A stretch of DNA of 64,000 nucleotides from JAPHTQ01 sp050302275 (GCA_050302275.1 JBNLAT010000001.1:62001-126000); one strand, 5' to 3'; positions 25,602 to 33,640 are shown, counted from the first letter of the stretch. Notes: generated by a model not told the origin, from the letters alone. Numbers and translations: made by a program.

Positions 25602-25949
25602 ATGCAACACAACAAACGCAATAAATATCGTCGTCTGCTGGCCATCTCTGTTCCAACCTTGGCGGTGGGTATCCTGGGTGTTGCCCCCCTGCCAGCTCCG
25701 GTTTCGTCACTGCTGATCCCGGTTGCCATGGCACGTGGTGAGAATCCCTGCGCACCGATGACTCGTGGTGAAAATCCCTGCGCACCGGCATCGCGCGGCG
25801 AGAACCCCTGCGCACCGGCTTCGCGTGGCGAGAATCCCTGCGCACCAGCTTCGCGTGGCGAGAATCCCTGCGCACCGGCTTCGCGTGGCGAGAATCCCTG
25901 CGCACCGGCCTCCCGTGGTGGAAACCCCTGCGCCCCGAGCAATCGATAG
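25602..25949 (+). CDS. secreted protein of seven Cys-containing decapeptide repeats
   Basis: A 115-residue protein. Residues 1-44 look like a signal peptide: a basic start (MQHNKRNKYRR), a hydrophobic core and an AMA site. The rest is seven tandem decapeptides of consensus RGENPCAPAS, the first ending MT and the last RGGNPCAPSN, then Arg-stop. Each unit has one cysteine, giving seven thiols at 10-residue spacing. GAGGA precedes the ATG; an in-frame ATG four codons upstream is possible. I know of NPCA-type repeat proteins but no assigned function. Genes on both sides handle sulfur compounds, so sulfur carriage or metal binding is conceivable. Confidence 0.8.
   Translation: MQHNKRNKYRRLLAISVPTLAVGILGVAPLPAPVSSLLIPVAMARGENPCAPMTRGENPCAPASRGENPCAPASRGENPCAPASRGENPCAPASRGENPCAPASRGGNPCAPSNR
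25734..25943 (+). repeat. 30-bp tandem repeat, seven units
   Basis: Seven head-to-tail 30-bp units encode the RGENPCAPAS decapeptides. Units 3 to 6 are nearly identical at DNA level; units 1, 2 and 7 carry more changes. The pattern implies recent expansion of the centre by slippage or recombination, with older edges. There are no spacers, so it is not a CRISPR array. Confidence 0.95.
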
Positions 25950-25966
25950 CAGAAACGGTACGCCGC

Positions 25967-26662
25967 ATGGATTGCCCGGTTGTCGATTATCCGCAGTGGC
26001 TCAGATCCCTCGATGACGACGCCTTTGAGGCTGTCGCGGATTCTGCCGAACAGTTGCTGCTGATCCACAAGGCGCTAGCTAACGACAACCTGACCCTGCA
26101 GGGCGAACTCTTTCGGGATCGCGGCGAAACGCCCATCAATGCCTGGGCACACTACCCGGAAGACGATTACCGCGATCCGGAAAGTGGTGCCATGTTCTAT
26201 TACCACGCGCACGACCCTGAGGATTGGCCGCTTGATGAACACGGTCATTTCCATCTCTTTGTCCGTCCGAGCGCAAACGCCGATTTCACTCATATTGCAG
26301 CCATCGCAATGAACGCACATGGCATACCACAAACATTGTTTGCCACCAATGGCTGGGTGACCGATGAAAAAATGTTGCCTGCCGCTGAAGTGCTGCAACT
26401 ACTGGAGAGTCGTTGGGAGATCCACCGCGCCCGTCCTTCATGGCTGGTTGTGCAGTGGCTGAATGCAATGCTCGAACTGATCCGTCCTTATATCCGCACG
26501 CTGCTGCAACGACGCGATCAACTGCTGCAATGGACAGCAGGAAAAGAAGCTAACGCCACGATACTGGATGATCGCAACACCCACATTTTGAGTGAGCTGG
26601 CATTCGATTTTACAACCGTTTTAGAGACTGTACAGAAAGAAGCTATCGCCAGGATGGGATAG
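25967..26662 (+). CDS. unknown His-rich protein, possibly DUF6969
   Basis: A 231-residue soluble protein without a signal peptide. The centre is striking: INAWAHYPEDDYRDPESGAM, then YYHAHDPEDWPLDEHGHFHLF (in two pieces, about residues 77-98), with six histidines, many acidic residues and a following FVRP. I believe this resembles the uncharacterised DUF6969 family, but recall is uncertain. The His/Asp/Glu cluster could bind a metal. It follows the decapeptide-repeat gene by 17 bases and precedes the rhodanese gene, so it shares the sulfur operon. Confidence 0.65.
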   Translation: MDCPVVDYPQWLRSLDDDAFEAVADSAEQLLLIHKALANDNLTLQGELFRDRGETPINAWAHYPEDDYRDPESGAMFYYHAHDPEDWPLDEHGHFHLFVRPSANADFTHIAAIAMNAHGIPQTLFATNGWVTDEKMLPAAEVLQLLESRWEIHRARPSWLVVQWLNAMLELIRPYIRTLLQRRDQLLQWTAGKEANATILDDRNTHILSELAFDFTTVLETVQKEAIARMG

Positions 26663-26732
26663 CGAACGAGAGTGTCTCACCACATTGTCATTGGTTTTGT
26701 TTAGTGAGTAGTACCATCAAAAGGAGTAGAAA

Positions 26733-27710
26733 ATGAAGTACAGAAAGGCACTTGTATCACTGTTTGCACTGGGCGCGGTATTGGCACAAAGCGCTCAGGC
26801 ATCTGAAAAACTCTCCCCGGTAGTTGATGCGGCATGGCTGAATGCCCACAAAAATGAAGTCATCATTCTCCAGGTAAGCGGTCCTGTTGAATCTTTTACC
26901 AAAGCGCCTGTTGTCGAAAAGAAAGATGGCAAGCTGGTAGTAAAAAGCGTTTCCGGTCACGTCCCCGGCGCTAACTTCGTTGATTTCGGCAAGGTACGCG
27001 TCAATCGCGAAGTTAACGGTAAAATGGTCAAGAAGTTGATCCCGCTGAAAGCCGACTTCGAAAAACTGGCTCAGTCCTGGGGAGTTAACAAAAACTCCAC
27101 CATCATCTTCGTCCCCGCAGGTCTGAACACCGCCGATGTCGATGAAGCAACCCGCCTTTACTGGCAGTTTAAATACTACGGTCAGCAAAACATGGCCATT
27201 CTTAACGGTGGCATGGCTGCCTGGTTGGCCGCAGGTTATCCGGCTGACACCAGCGCACCCAAGAACAAAAAAGGTAACTGGGTTGCCACCGCTGAAGACA
27301 AAAGCATCATAGCTACCTATGCCGAGATCAAGGACGCGCTGAAAAAGAAAAATATTCAGCTGGCTGATGCCCGCCCGCAAAACCAGTACATGGGCGTATT
27401 CACCAAGAAAGGTGAACTCTCCGGTCACCTCGATGGTGCTAAAGACATTTCACCGGATCTGATCACCACCGCAGATGGCGCTTCTGCAGACTTCCTGCCT
27501 TCAGACAGCTATAAGTCAATCATGGCGGCAAAAGGTCTGAATAGCGGTGCCGAAACCATTGCCTACTGCAACACCGGGCACCTGGCTTCAGGCCTGTGGT
27601 TTGTTTCCCACGAAATCGTCGGCAACAAGAAGGCCAAACTGTATGACGGTTCACTGGTCGAATACAGCCTGCTTGGTGGTGAGACCGTAAACCCTGCCAA
27701 ACTGAACTAA
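26733..27710 (+). CDS. exported double-domain rhodanese (sulfurtransferase)
   Basis: A 325-residue protein with a cleavable signal peptide (LFALGAVLAQSAQA, to about residue 23) and two rhodanese domains. The N-terminal domain lacks the catalytic cysteine, as usual. The C-terminal domain has the active loop AYCNTGHLASGLW with C279. It would transfer sulfane sulfur, for example from thiosulfate, in the periplasm. AAAAGGAGTAGAAA leads into the ATG. It is the last gene of the permease-repeat protein operon, ended by a strong bidirectional terminator. Confidence 0.9.
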   Translation: MKYRKALVSLFALGAVLAQSAQASEKLSPVVDAAWLNAHKNEVIILQVSGPVESFTKAPVVEKKDGKLVVKSVSGHVPGANFVDFGKVRVNREVNGKMVKKLIPLKADFEKLAQSWGVNKNSTIIFVPAGLNTADVDEATRLYWQFKYYGQQNMAILNGGMAAWLAAGYPADTSAPKNKKGNWVATAEDKSIIATYAEIKDALKKKNIQLADARPQNQYMGVFTKKGELSGHLDGAKDISPDLITTADGASADFLPSDSYKSIMAAKGLNSGAETIAYCNTGHLASGLWFVSHEIVGNKKAKLYDGSLVEYSLLGGETVNPAKLN

Positions 27711-27740
27711 GCAACGACTTCTGTTTGCTGCATTCAATAG

Positions 27741-27770
27741 AAAAAAGCCCGGGGAAACCCGGGCTTTTTT
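27741..27770. terminator. bidirectional Rho-independent terminator
   Basis: A perfect 13-bp stem (27741-27753 with 27758-27770), a GAAA loop and six-base A and T runs at the ends serve both the rightward rhodanese operon and the leftward chemoreceptor gene. Confidence 0.95.
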
Positions 27771-27800
27771 GCCTTGCATTTACCCTGACAGGGAAAACAT

Positions 27801-29420
27801 TCAGACCCGAAATTTACCGATCAACTGCTGCAGGTTACTGGAGAGCGACGAGAGCTCCTCAGCATCGCGGCGCATTTTCTCCAGACTGTCAAAATTATCC
27901 TGGCTGATGTTGGCGATCTCTGCCATATTGGCTGCAACTTCACCGGTAGCCACTGATTGTTGGTCTGTACTGCCGACGATATGTGAAACCAGTTGGCTAA
28001 GCTCGTGAGCGGAGGCGACTATCTGCTGCAATGCAGACCCGGTAAGCTGATTGTAACCCACACTCTGCTCCGTCTCGTCCTGGACAGTACCCATTGCCTT
28101 TACCGCCAGATCCATATCGTGACGAATTGACTCCACAACAGTGGAAATTTCACTGGTACTGGTTGCCGTTCGCTTTGCCAGTTGCCGCACTTCATCTGCA
28201 ACGACGGCAAAACCGCGGCCCTGTTCACCAGCACGTGCCGCTTCGATCGCCGCATTGAGTGCCAACAAATTCGTCTGCTCGGCAATATCGTTGATGACCG
28301 TCGTAATTTGGCCGATCTGCTGTATCGATTCACCGAGACGGTCGATAGTCTCTGATGAATTCTTTACCGCAGAAGAGACCTTGCCAGTAATTTCATTGCT
28401 TTTATCCATATTGACATTGCCATCTACGGCATACTTCTCATTACTGCCGACCGCATCAGCCGTTCTTGCCGCAACTCCTGCCACCTCGTTGATGGACGCA
28501 TTGAGTTCCTCTGCAGCCGAACTGACTTGCAAAATCCTCGCGTTGCGCTCTTCTCCCTGCTGCAACATATAACTTACCTGATAAAGTAATTGCTCAGCTG
28601 CACGGGTTGTATGAACAGCCGTGTCCTTTGCCCCGCTCACAATATCCTGAAAATTCTTGACCATATCGCCTACCGATATGGCCATTGTATTAAATTCACT
28701 TAAGCGCGTTGTAGCCACCGTAATACCAATATCGCCATTTGCTATGGATGACAGCGCATCGGTCAACGCATTTGCATCACGCCTGATGGCTTTTGATGTT
28801 GTAACTACAGAAAAAGCAATGATCAAAATGGCAAAGATCGCAACTGCGCCACCTATGGACAACATTTGCTCACCATGTTCCTGACTTCTAGCATAGGTCA
28901 GTTTAACCGCCTCCTGCTGTTCAGGCAGTAGCCGGGAGAGTGGCTTAACCAGATTCGCATAAATAATCGGCCACTCGTCTTCCAGCATGAGTGAGATAGT
29001 GTCCTGCGATTCCTTTCTATACGCCTCACTCAAACGATCAAGAAATGCAAAGAATTGCGGCAACTTCGTCTCAACCAGTGCCATATCTTTTTTAGCATCT
29101 TCGGAAATTTTACCCAGATTGGAGACGGCCTTGAACAGTGCCCACTGTTCCGGCACCCGCTTTCTGACTTCCTTTAGATGATTAAGTGACCCAACCGCCG
29201 GCATTACGTCAAGCAGTACACCGGCCATACGAAAACGTATTTCCTTTAGATCGCTATCGATCTCCTGCAGTGCGGTGGCGGGGACAATCTGATGTTCGTA
29301 GACATTTGATAGAGCACGGTTACCCTGTTGAATACTGAAAAAATTCAGCCCAATCAACACTAAACCAATTACAACAGATACAATACCGAGCAGCATCAGC
29401 TTGGATTTCAGGCTGGTCAT
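27801..29420 (-). CDS. methyl-accepting chemotaxis protein
   Basis: A 539-residue chemoreceptor. TM1 is near residues 8-27 (LMLLGIVSVVIGLVLIGLNF); a periplasmic four-helix-bundle-type domain of about 160 residues ends at TM2 (AVAIFAILIIAFSVV), followed by a HAMP segment and the signalling domain with the conserved tip around IAEQTNLLALNAAIEAARAG. The start at 29420 (MTSLKSKLM) puts TM1 at the N-terminus; GAAAG is a weak ribosome site, and longer starts to 29531 are possible. No C-terminal CheR-tether pentapeptide is seen. It sits between two exported rhodanese genes. Confidence 0.92.
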   Translation of the reverse strand: MTSLKSKLMLLGIVSVVIGLVLIGLNFFSIQQGNRALSNVYEHQIVPATALQEIDSDLKEIRFRMAGVLLDVMPAVGSLNHLKEVRKRVPEQWALFKAVSNLGKISEDAKKDMALVETKLPQFFAFLDRLSEAYRKESQDTISLMLEDEWPIIYANLVKPLSRLLPEQQEAVKLTYARSQEHGEQMLSIGGAVAIFAILIIAFSVVTTSKAIRRDANALTDALSSIANGDIGITVATTRLSEFNTMAISVGDMVKNFQDIVSGAKDTAVHTTRAAEQLLYQVSYMLQQGEERNARILQVSSAAEELNASINEVAGVAARTADAVGSNEKYAVDGNVNMDKSNEITGKVSSAVKNSSETIDRLGESIQQIGQITTVINDIAEQTNLLALNAAIEAARAGEQGRGFAVVADEVRQLAKRTATSTSEISTVVESIRHDMDLAVKAMGTVQDETEQSVGYNQLTGSALQQIVASAHELSQLVSHIVGSTDQQSVATGEVAANMAEIANISQDNFDSLEKMRRDAEELSSLSSNLQQLIGKFRV

Positions 29421-29512
29421 CGAAGTAACTTTCCATTCAATAATTGTTGTACGCATCACACATGAGGCTATCATCGCCGCTAATTTGATAAGGGCACAGT
29501 GTGACGTAACGC

Positions 29513-29534
29513 CTGGTGCGCTCTCGCGCACCAG
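29513..29534. promoter_or_regulatory. perfect hairpin between second rhodanese and chemoreceptor
   Basis: CTGGTGCGC and GCGCACCAG pair perfectly over 9 bp around a TCTC loop. It lies 20 bases after the rhodanese stop and 93 bases before the chemoreceptor ATG. No T-run follows on either strand, so it may be an RNA-stability or partial-termination element rather than a classical terminator. Confidence 0.45.
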
Positions 29535-29553
29535 TTCTGCTTATAATGGATCT

Positions 29554-30015
29554 TTACTCTATGGGGTAGCCTTTGGCTTTCCAGGCAGGTAATCCATCAC
29601 GATACCAGTAAACTTTGCTATATCCAGCTTTGGCAGCGACGACGGCAGCTTTGTAGCTCTTCCAGCAGCTGGCCCCGTTACACTGAGTAATGAAAGGAGT
29701 ATTTTTGTCGGAGGGAAGTTTTGAAAGATCGAAACGGTCTTTTGTCGGATCGAAATCCGCGCTTTTTGCACTTTTTTCCTTGTAGGGGATACTTACTGCG
29801 CCCTTGATGTGTGCCTCAACATATTCACCTGCGACACGCGCATCCACCATCATGACGCCGCTATCCATCAACGACTTGGCCTTGTCGGTGTCAACGATTT
29901 CGACACCATCAAGGCTTGCAGGCGTATCAACTGCAGCCGCGATACCCGACTGCGCAAGCAACACTACGCCAAAAACCATTCCATGCAGCATCATTGACAT
30001 ACGTTTCAAACTCAT
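29554..30015 (-). CDS. exported single-domain rhodanese-like protein
   Basis: A 153-residue protein with a signal peptide (MSMMLHGMVFGVVLLAQSG, cleaved near residue 28) and one rhodanese domain. The active-site loop is ITQCNGASCWKSYKAA with C112 and C117; this CNGxxCWKS form is typical of periplasmic single-domain rhodaneses. AAGGAA seven bases upstream supports ATG 30015 over one three codons earlier. It is upstream of the chemoreceptor gene on the same strand. Confidence 0.87.
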   Translation of the reverse strand: MSLKRMSMMLHGMVFGVVLLAQSGIAAAVDTPASLDGVEIVDTDKAKSLMDSGVMMVDARVAGEYVEAHIKGAVSIPYKEKSAKSADFDPTKDRFDLSKLPSDKNTPFITQCNGASCWKSYKAAVVAAKAGYSKVYWYRDGLPAWKAKGYPIE

Positions 30016-30061
30016 CGCACACATTTCCTTTTTTGTTGTTGATTAAATTTACAAATATTAC

Positions 30062-30079
30062 ACCACTATTTGTAGTGGT
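30062..30079. promoter_or_regulatory. perfect dyad ahead of the second rhodanese
   Basis: ACCACTA-TTTG-TAGTGGT is a perfect 7-bp inverted repeat in the AT-rich 168-bp region upstream of the rhodanese gene, 47 bases from its start codon. Position and symmetry suit a repressor or activator site. I see no second copy near the other sulfur genes. Confidence 0.4.
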
Positions 30080-30183
30080 ATATTTCCACATAGTCAATGC
30101 GTAAAATATAAAAATATTTCTTGGTAAATTTAATTCTGCAACAACACGAAATGTGACGACCTGATAATCATTCGCTGGATGGA

Positions 30184-30588
30184 TTATTCGCTGCCAAGAC
30201 GGTGCATCATTGCTACCAGTTCTGCTTCGCCACGTGAAAGATCACAAACATCCATAATCTCTTCAATTGAACTACCCTTTTGTGCCAGTTTTATCGCGTG
30301 ATCAAAAACACGTTCTTCCGGTTCCACATAGGCCATCTGATCCTGGCGCACACCCAGTTCCTGTTGCCGCTGTTGTAGCTGCCCCTGATTACGTTCCAGG
30401 TGGATCACCCGCTCACCCACATGCACTGCTGCGTTACACAACGCCCGCAGATCATTTTTTACCGTCTCCAGTTGTTTAGCCTGTTTTTCGATCTGCCTTC
30501 GCGCCCGCATCGCAGCCAGCATCCAGAAGACAGCAAGCAGCGCCAGGCCAATTGCGACCAGTGACAGGTCTACGGTTATGCCAAACAT
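30184..30588 (-). CDS. DUF2802 membrane-anchored protein
   Basis: A 134-residue protein with an N-terminal membrane anchor (LSLVAIGLALLAVFWMLAAM), a Gln/Glu-rich coiled coil (about residues 30-85) and a C-terminal DUF2802 domain (VFDHAIKLAQKGSSIEEIMD, then CDLSRGEAELVAMMHR). This family is regularly the last gene of the polar flagellar/chemotaxis cluster, after cheW. Its function is unknown. Confidence 0.85.
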   Translation of the reverse strand: MFGITVDLSLVAIGLALLAVFWMLAAMRARRQIEKQAKQLETVKNDLRALCNAAVHVGERVIHLERNQGQLQQRQQELGVRQDQMAYVEPEERVFDHAIKLAQKGSSIEEIMDVCDLSRGEAELVAMMHRLGSE

Positions 30589-30603
30589 GTTTGTGCCCCG
30601 CTC

Positions 30604-30774
30604 TCAGGCATAGTAGTCAATACCACCATCACCATTTTCTTTGTCGTTATCTTTGTCTTCATTATGCTGCTGTTGTTGTTTTTCATCACGAGGTTGCTTC
30701 TTTTCCTCTATCGCCCGCTCCTGTGGCACAGGCGGAATAATCGGGTTCGGTGGGATGCGGTTGATGTCCGCCAT
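30604..30774 (-). CDS. small charged protein between cheW and DUF2802 gene
   Basis: A 56-residue reading frame, starting MADINRIPPNPIIPPVPQER and ending in an acidic, Gln/Asp/Asn-rich stretch closing GGIDYYA. It is proline-rich at the front, strongly hydrophilic behind and probably disordered. ATG 30774 lies 13 bases after the cheW stop, and its end is 15 bases before the DUF2802 start, filling the gap exactly. Codon use is like the neighbours. I do not recognise a family; coding potential rests on fit and composition. Confidence 0.65.
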   Translation of the reverse strand: MADINRIPPNPIIPPVPQERAIEEKKQPRDEKQQQQHNEDKDNDKENGDGGIDYYA

Positions 30775-30787
30775 TGTCCTGCGGCTA

Positions 30788-31261
30788 CTACTCCGCCTCC
30801 CCAGTCAATTCTTCGTGGCTGAACATCTTCTCCATATCCAGCAGGATCAGCAACTCGTCATTCTGATTGGAGACACCGTGAATATACTTTGAGCTTTCAT
30901 CGTTACCGACATTCGGTGCGTACTCGATTTCCGACTCACGCAGATCGGCCACCTGAGCCACGCTGTCGACAACGATGCCCAGCACCTGCTCGTCCATCTC
31001 AATCACTACGATACGCGTTGACTCATCGGTTTCTTTTTCACCGAGCCCGAGGCGCTTGCGTGTATCGACTACGGTCACCACATTACCGCGTAAATTGATA
31101 ATGCCCAACACGTAGTCCGGAGCACCTGGAACAGGCGCAATCTCGGTATTTTTGAGCACTTCACGGACCAGTAGTACGTTGACCCCGTATTTCTCATCCT
31201 CGAGAAAAAAGGTGACCCATTCGCTGACCGGTTCGTTATTTAGTGTGTCTTCTTCTTGCAT
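30788..31261 (-). CDS. cheW: chemotaxis coupling protein CheW
   Basis: A 157-residue CheW that links receptors to CheA. The domain runs from WVTFFLEDEKYGVNVLLVRE to the end, with ILGIINLRGNVVTVVD-type core (here VLGIINLRGNVVTVVDTRKR). A longer frame to 31378 is rejected because MQEEDTLNN is the family-like start. It is the last recognised chemotaxis gene before the two small accessory genes. Confidence 0.94.
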   Translation of the reverse strand: MQEEDTLNNEPVSEWVTFFLEDEKYGVNVLLVREVLKNTEIAPVPGAPDYVLGIINLRGNVVTVVDTRKRLGLGEKETDESTRIVVIEMDEQVLGIVVDSVAQVADLRESEIEYAPNVGNDESSKYIHGVSNQNDELLILLDMEKMFSHEELTGEAE

Positions 31262-31293
31262 GGTTAAACCTCTGTCTGTGTGACACGCCCGAT

Positions 31294-32025
31294 TCAGGCG
31301 TCCCCCTCCTCCTGAGGCATATCTTCCAGTCCCGTCGCCAGCATATCGGCAAAGGCAGGCGGATCGATGAGCGCACACATGTGCTCGATCACCGTACCGG
31401 CCAACCAGCGACGCTTGGTTCGACTACTGCGCCACTTAACCTGATCATGACTCAGCGTAATTACCTGATCGACGCTGTCGCAGGCCAGGCCCCATTGTCC
31501 ACCGCCAATGAACACAATACGGTTGTTACGTTCCTCAGGCTTTGAATCCAAACGTGTCAGACGATCTTCAGGCAATACCAAATGCGCGGTATCGATAATC
31601 GGCACGCTGCGCTCGCGATAAGTCATTAAGCCAAGATACCAGTCGATGTGTCCCGGCATCGGTGTCACTTTTTCACTGTGCCAAACCTGAATACCGCTTA
31701 ATTCCGAAAGTGGAACCGCCAGGGTTAGACCGGCGGTGGTAAACAACAACGCCTGGAACTCATGCTCTGCCCACTCTGGCTTCCCATCACTACGTGTCTG
31801 GGTATCCTGTTGCAACGGCTGCTCGATCTCATCGGGCACCTCCAACGGCACCACCATCGTCGGTGCAATCACTGGCGCTTCGATGATCGGTTCTGCGGCA
31901 ACCTCAACTTTGCTGACGGGGTCCTGCACCTGCTGCTGCATTTCCGGCTCGTCATTGAGCAGCGCCTCAAAGTAGGCACTCAGGGCCTCGTTCTGCTCTA
32001 CCACTGATGCACGCTTACCGTTCAT
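31294..32025 (-). CDS. parP: CheW-domain array-anchoring protein, ParP-like
   Basis: A 243-residue protein with an acidic, Pro/Val-rich N-terminal half (about residues 25-80) and a C-terminal CheW-like domain (FQALLFTTAGLTLAVPLSEL onward). Placement between a ParA-type ATPase and cheW is that of ParP in Vibrio and relatives, which stabilises polar chemoreceptor arrays by binding CheA and ParC. The ATG overlaps the ParA-type gene by four bases. Confidence 0.82.
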   Translation of the reverse strand: MNGKRASVVEQNEALSAYFEALLNDEPEMQQQVQDPVSKVEVAAEPIIEAPVIAPTMVVPLEVPDEIEQPLQQDTQTRSDGKPEWAEHEFQALLFTTAGLTLAVPLSELSGIQVWHSEKVTPMPGHIDWYLGLMTYRERSVPIIDTAHLVLPEDRLTRLDSKPEERNNRIVFIGGGQWGLACDSVDQVITLSHDQVKWRSSRTKRRWLAGTVIEHMCALIDPPAFADMLATGLEDMPQEEGDA

Positions 32026-32825
32026 TTCTGCTGTACCGCTGCGATATTGGTTTCCGCCTGCGACTGTCCGGTCAGTGTATCCAGCAGTTCTGCATAGGCG
32101 ACCGAGCCACGTGTATGGGCATTGAGATAACTTAGCGGCATCCCTTGCCGACTCGCTTCACGAAACTGGGTATCGACCGGGATCACCCCCTTCCAGGTTT
32201 CGTTCGGATGTTCTTCACGCAGGTTACGCAAACTTTCCAGCGAGGCACGGGTACGCCGATCAAACATGGTCGGCACGATCATATAGTCCAGCGGCTGCTT
32301 ACGGGCACGCAGAATCATACTCAGCGTGTGCAACATCCGCTCCAGTCCTTTCAGCGCCAGGAATTCTGTCTGGACCGGGATCAAAAGACGACTGCTGGCA
32401 GCCAGCGCATTAACCATCAACACGCCGAGTACCGGCGGGCAGTCGATAAAGACATGATCATAACCACCGGCGAGTTTCAGGATCGCACGCGCCAGCACCA
32501 GGCCCATCCCTTCACGACTACCGAGTTGTCGATCCAGGGTTGCCAGTGCGGTGGAAGCCGGCATAAGGAAGAGATTCTCTATCCTGGTGGCGACCACCAC
32601 ATCCTCCGGGGCAACCTGCTGCCCGGCATTGTTGAGGAACAGGGAGTAGACACTGGTTTCGATGTTATCCGGATCGAAACCGAAATAGGTGGTCAAAGAA
32701 CCGTGCGGATCGAGATCGACCATCAGCACCTTTTCCCCACGCTGCGTCAGCAGCCCGGAGAGGGTCACTGCGGTGGTGGTCTTGCCGACACCACCCTTCT
32801 GATTGGCTATCGACCAGATCTGCAT
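32022..32825 (-). CDS. parC: ParA-family ATPase for chemotaxis arrays (ParC-like)
   Basis: A 267-residue MinD/ParA ATPase with deviant Walker A NQKGGVGKTTTAV at the N-terminus, Walker A' LMVDLDPHGSLT and Walker B VFIDCPP. No ParB gene accompanies it, and it lies between motD and the ParP-like gene, so it is the ParC that places chemotaxis arrays at the cell pole rather than a chromosome-partition protein. The name here is the chemotaxis ParC, not topoisomerase IV. Confidence 0.85.
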   Translation of the reverse strand: MQIWSIANQKGGVGKTTTAVTLSGLLTQRGEKVLMVDLDPHGSLTTYFGFDPDNIETSVYSLFLNNAGQQVAPEDVVVATRIENLFLMPASTALATLDRQLGSREGMGLVLARAILKLAGGYDHVFIDCPPVLGVLMVNALAASSRLLIPVQTEFLALKGLERMLHTLSMILRARKQPLDYMIVPTMFDRRTRASLESLRNLREEHPNETWKGVIPVDTQFREASRQGMPLSYLNAHTRGSVAYAELLDTLTGQSQAETNIAAVQQK

Positions 32826-33640
32826 TATCCAGCCTCCCTCAGTGAGGGATCGACCTGCTCCCGATCCTGCGGACGCTTGCCGCGATCATCCTTGCGAATC
32901 ACCAGTACCACGCGACGGTTCTTGCGTCGTCCTTCTACCGTGGCGTTATCGGCAATGGGTCGATACTCGCCATAACCGATCGCGGCCATTCTTTCAGGCT
33001 GTACATCCGCATTCATAAACAGGTGCACCACACTGGCGGCACGTGCCGCCGATAACTCCCAGTTAGAGGGATAGAGTTGATTGCTGATCGGCAGGTTGTC
33101 GGTAAAGCCTTCCACCTGGATCGGATTCGGATAGCGTTTCAGGGTTGCCGCCAGACGACGTAACACTGGAATCGCATCATCTTCCAGCTCGGCACTACCG
33201 ATATCGAACAGCAGGCTGGTGTTGATCTCGATTTCGATCCAGTTGTCATTACGGGTAATGTTGATCAGGTCCTTGTCGATCATCGGCTGCAGCTGCTTCT
33301 CGAAATCGTCGGCAATTTCGCCCAGCGTGGCATCGTTGGTTCCCGTCTTCGGTAGATCCACCAGGCTCTGCGGCCCGCTCGACGGATTATCCGGTTTAAT
33401 TAATGCGCTGGGATCGCCGACAACTTTTGAATTCGGTAACTCAATCGGTTGCAACGCCTTGGGCTGCTCATTGAATGCCTGCACCAGGGTATCGGAAAGG
33501 ACGCGATACTTGCCTTCGTTAACCGAAGAGATGGCGTACATGACCACGAAAAAGGCGAACAGCAGGGTAATGAAATCCGCATAGGAGATCATCCAGCGTT
33601 CCAGGTTTTCGTGTTCCATCTGTTTCCGCTTGCGCGCCAT
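32825..33640 (-). CDS. motD: second-stator protein MotD (MotB family)
   Basis: A 271-residue flagellar stator subunit. One membrane helix near residues 18-38 carries the proton-binding D22 in SYADFITLLFAFFVVMYA. An OmpA-like peptidoglycan-binding domain follows (about 140-250), with VEGFTDNLPISNQLYPSNWE and ELSAARAASVVHLF. Paired with motC just upstream, it is the second stator set, separate from motAB at 52984-54726. Confidence 0.92.
   Translation of the reverse strand: MARKRKQMEHENLERWMISYADFITLLFAFFVVMYAISSVNEGKYRVLSDTLVQAFNEQPKALQPIELPNSKVVGDPSALIKPDNPSSGPQSLVDLPKTGTNDATLGEIADDFEKQLQPMIDKDLINITRNDNWIEIEINTSLLFDIGSAELEDDAIPVLRRLAATLKRYPNPIQVEGFTDNLPISNQLYPSNWELSAARAASVVHLFMNADVQPERMAAIGYGEYRPIADNATVEGRRKNRRVVLVIRKDDRGKRPQDREQVDPSLREAG

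Noticed and set aside
25734..25943. CRISPR-like 30-bp periodicity
   Set aside because: The units are contiguous with no unique spacers and encode an in-frame decapeptide; no cas gene is present.
25373..26068. Long minus-strand frame with AGAQGFSPRE repeats
   Set aside because: It is the antisense reading of the 30-bp tandem repeat. The plus-strand frame has a signal peptide, ribosome site and operon fit; the antisense frame has none.
32022..32825. ParA-type gene as chromosome or plasmid partition locus
   Set aside because: There is no parB or parS-like repeat; neighbours motD, ParP-like and cheW make it the chemotaxis-array ATPase.
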